The position numbers and the translations under genes are program-made. This document shows, piece by piece, positions 43,801 to 52,800 of a stretch of DNA of 64,000 nt. Below the pieces are notes generated by a model. That model had not been told where the DNA came from and did no database searches. It saw only the letters and a program-made list of their open reading frames with translations. Source of the stretch: Haliclystus octoradiatus (taxonomy: Eukaryota > Cnidaria > Staurozoa > Stauromedusae > Haliclystidae); NCBI GenBank assembly GCA_916610825.1, contig OU744451.1, forward strand, positions 1,054,001 through 1,118,000. The letters are read 5' to 3'. Position 1 is the stretch's first letter; each line of letters starts with the position of its first letter.

Positions 43801-46800
43801 ATGTTTCTTCTAAATGGCTACCTATTCTTTGCTTTCTCTACTTTTAGTTATTCATCTTTGTCTCCAATTGACGTATCATCGATTCATCAAATCAGCAGCA
43901 GTAGAATTCCAATCGTACTCACCTACGAAAATGATCTTTCCATCGCGTCACTGTTAGTCAAACAATTGGCGTCTGACGCAAAGGTATGCTTTTAGACGAG
44001 GGTAAAGCTATGGAAGTCTACGCACTCAGATGAAATGGACACTTGATAAATTTAATTTTTATTCATTTATAATTAACTAGTGAAGTGAACCCGCTCCGCT
44101 GGCGGAAATTTGAAAATAAAAAAAAGGAAAATTTAATTGCTAGAATTTAGCCCAAATGATAAATATACAATAGAGCTGGATCATGAGAATGTAATTCGTT
44201 CTTTTTATTGAGCCGCAAGAGAAATCCTACGAAAAAATACGCTTCAGGCCGTCAATTGAAGGAATATAAGGATATAAACATAAAACATGGCCTATGTAGC
44301 CGCAAAAAAATTATAAGATACCCAACGGAAAGTATGGATTTGATACGTTTACTATGAGAAGCGTGAATTTCGAATACAGTAGATACAGACAGACATACAT
44401 CGACGTTTAGATAGTAGAAGTAGGATAAATTATCATCAATCTGAATACCACGTATTTTTATTTCTCAGGCAATGTTATTAATTGTTCACTTGTATGCAAC
44501 ATCTCATACAATTGGAGAAATAAGCAATTTAATCATTGACACAATGAACAAGGTATTAAATGTTAATTACGCCGCCAAAGTAAATACTACCTATTAGTAT
44601 TTACATTAACAATTCATTTGAAATACACAAAATGTTAATGAACTCTTTATCAAAACTTCACTTAAGAAGTCAGTATTCTGGCCAAATTGAGGACTTTATA
44701 ATGTTGAGTAATGCCGTTGGCTTCATTACTCAATGAGCAAAAACACTATCTTGAATGCAATCAAGTACAATTTATTAAGGTTAGCTTCATAGAGCCGACG
44801 AACTCACAACGCCTTCCAAAAACTTATCAAGTCAAACTATTTGAATACAAACTAAATACGTCATACACGGCTAATTATTAACTATATTACATGAAAATGA
44901 GGCTAGTTAATACAAATACGAGATTATACATAAGCTATTTAAGTATTGCTATTAACAGGAGTTTTCGTCTAAACAGTCGTCAAAAATCAATACATATATT
45001 TAATGGAACGTTTTATTGTAAATGAGCTTGTTGAACAATTTTAGTCACACAATTACTGCCTATCCTATATAGATATTTACGAACTTCTTCCACTGTATAT
45101 GACATATTCAATGCTAGGGTCGCTGGTTGCTATTGGTTGGAGTTCATCACTGTGTATCGTCTGTCATCAAAATACCAAATATTATACAGAGCATAAAGAC
45201 AGTAAATATCAATGCCAGGATATGGATGGTTCACAATATGAAACAGCAGTTACCATGTCAACTGTTACAATCGAGTGTACAATTATGCGTGGAATCATGT
45301 TATCAGGTGAATGTGAGATTCCACATTATATATGATATGGAATCTGATAGGTGACTTGATTTGTGATATGGATTCTGATAGGTGACTTTATTTGCAATAT
45401 GGATTATGATGGGTTACTTTATTGCAACATGGATTATAGATAGATAGAGTTTTACTACAACAATTTAAGCATTACATAATGCAATTCCTAAATATTTTTG
45501 ACGTCACCTCTTAAGTAGTATAGCTTTTCTGTTTGAGGGACGCAAAGGTAATTTACATGATTATTAAATTGTTTAAAGAATTTTATTACAAGCACTATAT
45601 TGATACAAACAAATCATAGATGATTACGATAGGTGATTTTATTTATCATATGGATTCTGATAGGTGACATAATCTCAATATGAATTGTAATAGGTTTTGC
45701 ATTATTTGTGTTGCGGGCAGCCCCTCTATAAGGAGGATTAACTCAGATGGCAGAGCAGCCGTACTGCAGCATTTGATCATATCTGATTGAATGTTTGACT
45801 TTATCTAAAACATCAAATGTGTACCATCTAAGGATGGCGGATGGAATGGCCAAGGGGATATCGCATTGTGAGTAGATCCAGTGCATCGTTGCACATTGAC
45901 AATCGAGGCCTATCTGCCATGAAATCTTTTGAAATTGATCTGCAGTGTCGCGGCTGAGATCAACAAAGAGCGTTTAAAATCATTGTTCTCAGCGAAAAAA
46001 GCCACTCATCTAGAAATAGAAGAATGGTACAGGTGCCTACGTTGGGGCAATACCGGATCAATTACTTTTACTTGTAACACATATTGCAAAACCGTAGTCG
46101 AATGCAGTGCAAGTAATCAGAGCTTTAAGTACTTTTCTTTGATTGACGAGATGTGATATTTTCTAATAGGAAAGATATTTCTTTCGTAATGTTACAGTTG
46201 TCTCTCCTGATGATTTCTCTCAAGTGCATTTGGAGAAATTTACGAAAAAATTAGGGAAACGTTTTACAGTCCAAATTGATACAGCTATAGTCTCATTTCC
46301 TTTGCATAAAAGAACTGCAAAGTTTGATTTATTTTATCAACATCTTTTTTATCTTTAGTTATTTTTATTTTTTCATTGTGAGGATGTATTCTTACATGTT
46401 TTTAACCTCTCTTTTTATAGCCTGTTCGCACATCACTTTGTCAAACTTTGAGCTGCTTAGGAAAGCAAGTATTCTCGCGCTCCAATTCAAACATTGAGAA
46501 GTCACTACTGTTCAACATAACTGTGTTGCATTCAGCAATGAAACTCAGAAAACGATTTGCCAATGTTGCCCTTTTAGAACCAGATGCATTTTGTCTAACT
46601 GCTGAAGACATTAAGGTATGATGTAAGATAATCTCTCTTTCTATTGTTGCTCAAGATTGTTGCTAAATACTACAGGAGTAATAACAGTTGATCAGTATGC
46701 TTGTCATGTAATGGACTGTTACGCTTAGCTTTGCATGGTTGTGTGGACGTAATGATTACATGTACATGCTGTTTATGTTGTTGCTCGTTCAGCATGCTAA

Positions 46801-49800
46801 AATTGTCCGATGGCTGTGAAATTTGGCTTTTATTTGACGTGTTCAATCAAAACATTTCAACGTCAATGTTGTGATATAGATATGCCTTAGATAAGAACTC
46901 TCAATAAGCCTCTCGTACCTACAAAAGAGGTCTCGTTCTAAATAAATCTTTGTTTCAATTCTAGACTTTTGGTGATTATGTCTTCCATTCTTCCAATAAT
47001 TATACTCAAGCAGTTGATAAAAACAAACCCTCTGACATTGACAACAACAACAACAAAAGCATTCCATGGAACAAACTGCGTTATATTTTGGCAACTGTAA
47101 GTTTAATAATAGATTTGTTTTCAGGTTTATCAGGATTTCATGTTTGTGCACTGCATTTAAGCTTAATCTTAAATTAGGTAACTTAATTTAGACAAATAGC
47201 TGAACAGTATTAACAATCAACCGCGGAGGCTGTTGATTTCTGAAGAGTTCTTATTTTCTCCTTACGTGCCCTCGTTCGCCAAATGTCAATAGTTCATAGG
47301 AATCTGTACGCCAATTGCTTATCATTGCTTTATTGCGCTCTTGGTTTTCTTTTATTTTTTGTGTTTAATCAATTAGCACTATTGTGGACGTCAGATGAAG
47401 AACAAACATGATCAAAGAGCCATGTTGTATTTGATAGAGTTTTGGATTTCTTTTAATAGCTGCAACAAAGAATTTACATCTTTCAAAGGTTAGTGACGTG
47501 GAAATGAGGAAAGAAGGAATGCGTTTACATATATTGTATTAATATGTTGTTACGGTAGATCGATCTTTATTAATTTGCTTAATGATGATACTTTACTTGT
47601 CTATCATCAACATCAGAGTATTGCGTTTCTTGCGTTCCATTTGTTAGCATCTGGATGGGCATCTTTTTTTAAAAACGTCATCTGTGTTGTGGATAACCCC
47701 TTCGAAAGCAATTCAGGAACAATTAATGAACGTTAACTGGCCCTAATTTTCAAGAACTGTTCATGAACTGTTTGTGTGGGTTCATGGACTCCTTCAACTG
47801 TTGTTTGCAGGGGAAATAAGTGATCAAAAATGATCATGTATGAAACGCATCTGTCCCTGAGATGGCATGCATCTACATTGTATAATTGAAAGGAAAATAT
47901 TTTATGGGGAAAGCTGATGACTGAAACTAAGTAATGTTTCCATATTCTATATTGGACAGAAAAAATAATTTGTTACAACATTATTTATTGTTACAAATTG
48001 CTTTCTCTGTCAAATGTGTGTTGCAGAAGATGCTGCTAAAGATGTTTCCATAACCACTTTTTTCATCCCGTTATTCAGGAAGATATCGACTACCTGCATT
48101 GATTCACCAACCAATGGTTGATCTACAAGGGCTATTGAAATGGATAGATCAACATTATAATAATCGTTCTTTAGATTTTCCTGAATTTTGCGGAATGGTG
48201 ACATCATGTGAGGTAAATCAATACTAATATGTTCAGTTGCAATTCTTGAAATTAAGCATAACTTCGACTGAATAATTCATATACTGTATATCTGCTAGCA
48301 AATTGTTAATTGTTCATTATCTGCTGAAGACACGTATGGAGGCATGAAAAACCCTTATAATTCCTGATGAATTATACATGAAAAACCTACAAAAACATTT
48401 TGAAAGTATCAAATATGCAAGAAAGCTTATCAGACCTGAGAAAAACATGTTTTTATCAATGCTATCTGTACTTATAAATATCAAAATTGGATTTGAATCA
48501 GGTTTCGCAGACTTCTAATCTATATCATATACGTGGAGTTTGATCCATTCCTTACCGTAATACTAGCTGCAATCAATACTTCGACACCAAATCCCAACAG
48601 ATTGATAATTTTTACTGAGTAAGTTTCGAGAACCTGTCTAATATGCTGTATGTGACAGCTGGATGTGTTATAAATTTTATGCCTGAATTTCATTTTATGG
48701 AAACAGTTTTTTGACTGAGACAATGCAGTATTCTTGATCTATTGCAAATGCAAATTTATTTTTTCATTTTCTCAAATTCTCTTATAGACATATCTATCAC
48801 ACGAGCAGTATGCACTGAGTGCTATCAACTTCTTATTGGATAACAATCTTAAATACAGTCATAAAGTAGATTATCTGTCACCAAATCCACCAATGAAAAT
48901 TTTTTCTGGGGAAAATCATGCAAAAGGTGCAGGTACAAGATTGCTAATGAAAAAATCATATATGACATCTTCAAGTTTAATTAGACAATCAAGCTCATCA
49001 GCTCTGAAAGACGTCTGTGAAATGATCTACAGAAAACTACCAAAACTATGGAGTCAGGTAACTGAGATAATTTATCTTCTTTGTTTTGTAAAATTGACAT
49101 TGAGGAGCGTAAAAAGCTGGTTGCAATACAAATGATTCGATTGTTTCTAAACACAAATAAATTTTGGATCTAGATTGTGTCTTTCTTCATATGATTAACT
49201 CAAATGGCAGAGTAACCAAACTCCAGATATACAGTCTGAGATCGAATGATAAATAAAATATTAAATTTATTTTTATAGGAATTTGTAAATGAAAGAATTG
49301 TAAAATTTGGTGGCGCAACCCAGTTCAATTTATTCCTTCTCTCTGAGATTGACTCTTTCAGTACTCTGATAAGAGGGATGCGATCAACGGTTGAGGTAAT
49401 GCATAGCAAATTATTAAAAACAATGAGTACACATGTTCATTTCAATGCAATAAACCCATCTTACATCCATAAAGTTAACTTACAGTTACGGTTTTTTGAA
49501 GGGGCTGATACGTGCTACGTTTATAGTTAACAGGAAAACACGCATTCATATAGGATTGAATAACAGAAAGATTAGTAGCTATAATGAGTATAATAATATA
49601 ATATCTTGAGAGCGTAATTCCTTCTCAAGGAGGCATTTGGAAGTAGATCGATTGTTTCACTTGTGCACACCTGCAGTATCAACGTGGTTGTCGAGGGAGG
49701 ATAAGTAGCTAGGTTAAATTTAATTCTGAATATTAGTTGATGTGATGTTATTCTGTCTACTTTGCCTTTAACTACAAACAAAAAGAGGTATAGATGGTTT

Positions 49801-52800
49801 GCTATTTGAGCGAAATGACTATTTTCATAACAATTTCATTTGATGTATATATTCTGTGGTGTTTGATAGCCAAAAAACTATCTTATTATACATATCACAT
49901 TGCAGTTGTGCACGATTTTAAACTACTACTATTTTACTGTTTTGTTTTGTGTATTATAGGGGATATTGAAAGGATTACATCATCAGCATTTTCCCTTAGA
50001 TCCGTCTCTGGTTGAAGATGCCTCATATCTCATCTATAATCGCGTTCCACTTAATTGGATAAGTGTTGCTAAGCAACATGAGAGTGTCAATATTGCTGTC
50101 GATGTATCAGAGTGGTTGTCTAACATTTTGGCGAGAATTTCATTCATTGAATCTCTACTAATCAGGGTGAGTTGTATTGAAGACATTCATTAAAGCTTGT
50201 TTCTATTCAAGAACAACCGACTGATATACATAACCCTCATAATTATAGCTGCTATACACTACAGAACCGCACAATTACAGCAATCTTCCATTGTCCATAG
50301 AGGTCGGATTTCTGTATGCCATGCAGTAATCGTTACATAATAACAACATGGTCTCACTCATAGTGTATGACTAGACAAATAGATATATGAATAGACAGAC
50401 TGCCTCTTCTTCATGTTGTTACTAATTTACCGGGCTAATTTATCATTGACAGGGAAGAGAAAACACTGTCTCCTTTTGGTCTGGTGCTTTCTTCGATCCA
50501 TCCAGATTCTTTTCCGTCATTCTAGAGGTATATAATAAATTATGACAACAACTGCTAATATCTCTGTATTAATAGTAGTGTCTGTTTGTTTTCAAATAAT
50601 CGTCGTCTGTCCGCCACTTATGTACGTCTTACTTACAAAATAATACCAATAATACGATAGAGGGGAATTGTACAGTGACAGATTTGTGGTACGGAAGTTA
50701 TGATTTTCTGACTTTGTTTCAAAACAATAAACTTTATTTGATATTTTATTTGATGTCATTGTATTAACAAATTTAGACTCTTGCTTACAATTTCAAAGGT
50801 TGGCAATCTAATGGGTTGATAAAATCGATAAAATGGAAAGCCAATTGAAATATCCAGAGCAGAAATGTTCTGTTTTCAATTTGAGCCTCGAGAAAAAAGT
50901 GGAACAAGTAAAATTAATTAAGTCAATCAGTTTTATGATAATTAAAATATTACAAAATACTGAATTGCATTATTAGTAGAATTAAAAGACAAAACAAAAT
51001 ATGTTTTGAAATCAAAGAACGCGTAGACCTATGTAGTGGTGAAATTAACAATCTAGAGCTGGGCACAACCGCATTTAAAATTTATTTCTGAAACAAAATG
51101 CCGCTCTTTACTTTTCTTAAAATTGAAATATGAATATTTCACTTCTCTAATATATAATTTGTGGGAACATTTATAAAACAATATATTTTTAAATCAAAGC
51201 AATGTAGGCCAAGGAACTTGCAAGAAAATTTTAAAATGACATCGTCGGCGTGGGACTCATTTGAAATTAATTCATCAAAGTTTGATGACATTATCAAAGC
51301 GTGTACAGAGAATTCAAAGTTATAGAGCTCAGAGTTAATCAATGCATTGCAGAAGAGTATTTATATTAATTGAAATGTTTATGACACTCAGTGTTGAGTG
51401 TCGGACTTAGCTCTTTCAAAAATCAAAAATGTCAAAAATTCAGAACATCTTTTTTCTGTACTGAGGAAGTGCACCAATAAGTTTGATTGCTTAATTCATG
51501 AAATGTTATCAATCAAAGAGCTAAGTGCGACCCTCAACACTCAGAAAGATTCCGTCCGGTCCAGGCTATTTGTATAACTCTACCTAAGTAAATAAAATAT
51601 TTTCTTTGTTGTATTGTTTTGTACCCAATTTTTATAATCACGTAAATTTTTACTATAAATACTTTATTATTTTAATATCTTACTCCTTTTAACCTGAAGA
51701 TGCAATTAAGCTATTGCGAAATGTTGTTTAAACCTAAGTCTGTATATTTTTTGTCGCTATCCTTTATCTTAAAATTTTATATAACTGCAAAGAATACAGT
51801 GTTCAGTAAATAATATAAATGATATGATTTGATTCAGTATTGTGATCAAAATTTGTCTGTATAAAAGTGTCATTTTATAGAACATGCGTTTACAGGTTAC
51901 GATGAAATAACAGTAACATAAATCCCCAGCGGAGGAGGACCGAAATTTTTTTATACAGCCAGAAGAAAGGAAAAGTTGAAATTTCAAAAATGTTCTAAAT
52001 TGAATGTAATTCTCACACACTTCAGACATGTTATTATTTTTCATTTTCTATACTATCCCTCATACAAGCATTTAGTTAAAATCTTTCCTTTCTCTACAGG
52101 AAAATGTTACTATCTATGAACAACATTCACAGTTTGTTGAGAAGCTAACATTGATTGGTGAATTGACTGGAAAAGACAAAGATCATGTGAGATTATGTGT
52201 TGCGCTTCCCCCAAGACAATTGTTTAAATTGAGCCCATAATGTCAATTCATAAAGGTTCATAAAGGGGTCGTAAAAGTATCAACTTTCAAAGCAATCAAT
52301 TCCTTAGTCATTAAGTTTATTTATATGACGACGAAAATGATTATCAAAGTGATTTGAGTGATAGGTCCTTGGGGTGGCAACATTGATAAGGGAAAGGGCT
52401 ATATTACGGCTGCTAATAAGTAAGATTAGTTTGATGAATTTCTATTCTAACTGACCATTTTTGAAATTGCTCCATTCCGTAGGGTCTGTCCACGTTCTAT
52501 TGCTAGATTTACAAATACTTTTGATCGAAATAATTTTTAACTTCAAGCCTTCCTATATATGCTACCTCTTTCAGACCTGATGATGTTGCTACTTTGCACC
52601 CAATCCGTCCACTGCAAACGAATACTGTATTTTTATAGCTGCTTTACTGTTTTTATAATGACATTTACAATGCATCATTCTTTTTTCACGTCCAAGCTAT
52701 ACTCCATCTATGCAAAACAAAACGTTTTAAAATTGCTTTGTCTCTGCGTTAGATCAAAGAGCCACCCAATGACGGATGCTTCATTCACGGATTAGTATTA

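Noticed and set aside
48028-48078. Earlier acceptor (gttgcag) as the start of the exon ending at 48212
   Set aside because: It puts the exon in a frame that stops at TGA and loses the GRYRLPAL motif; the acceptor at 48077-48078 restores the dynein match.
52370-52560. Possible LINE or transposase fragment in the last intron
   Set aside because: Weak impression only; no motif that could be named on either strand.
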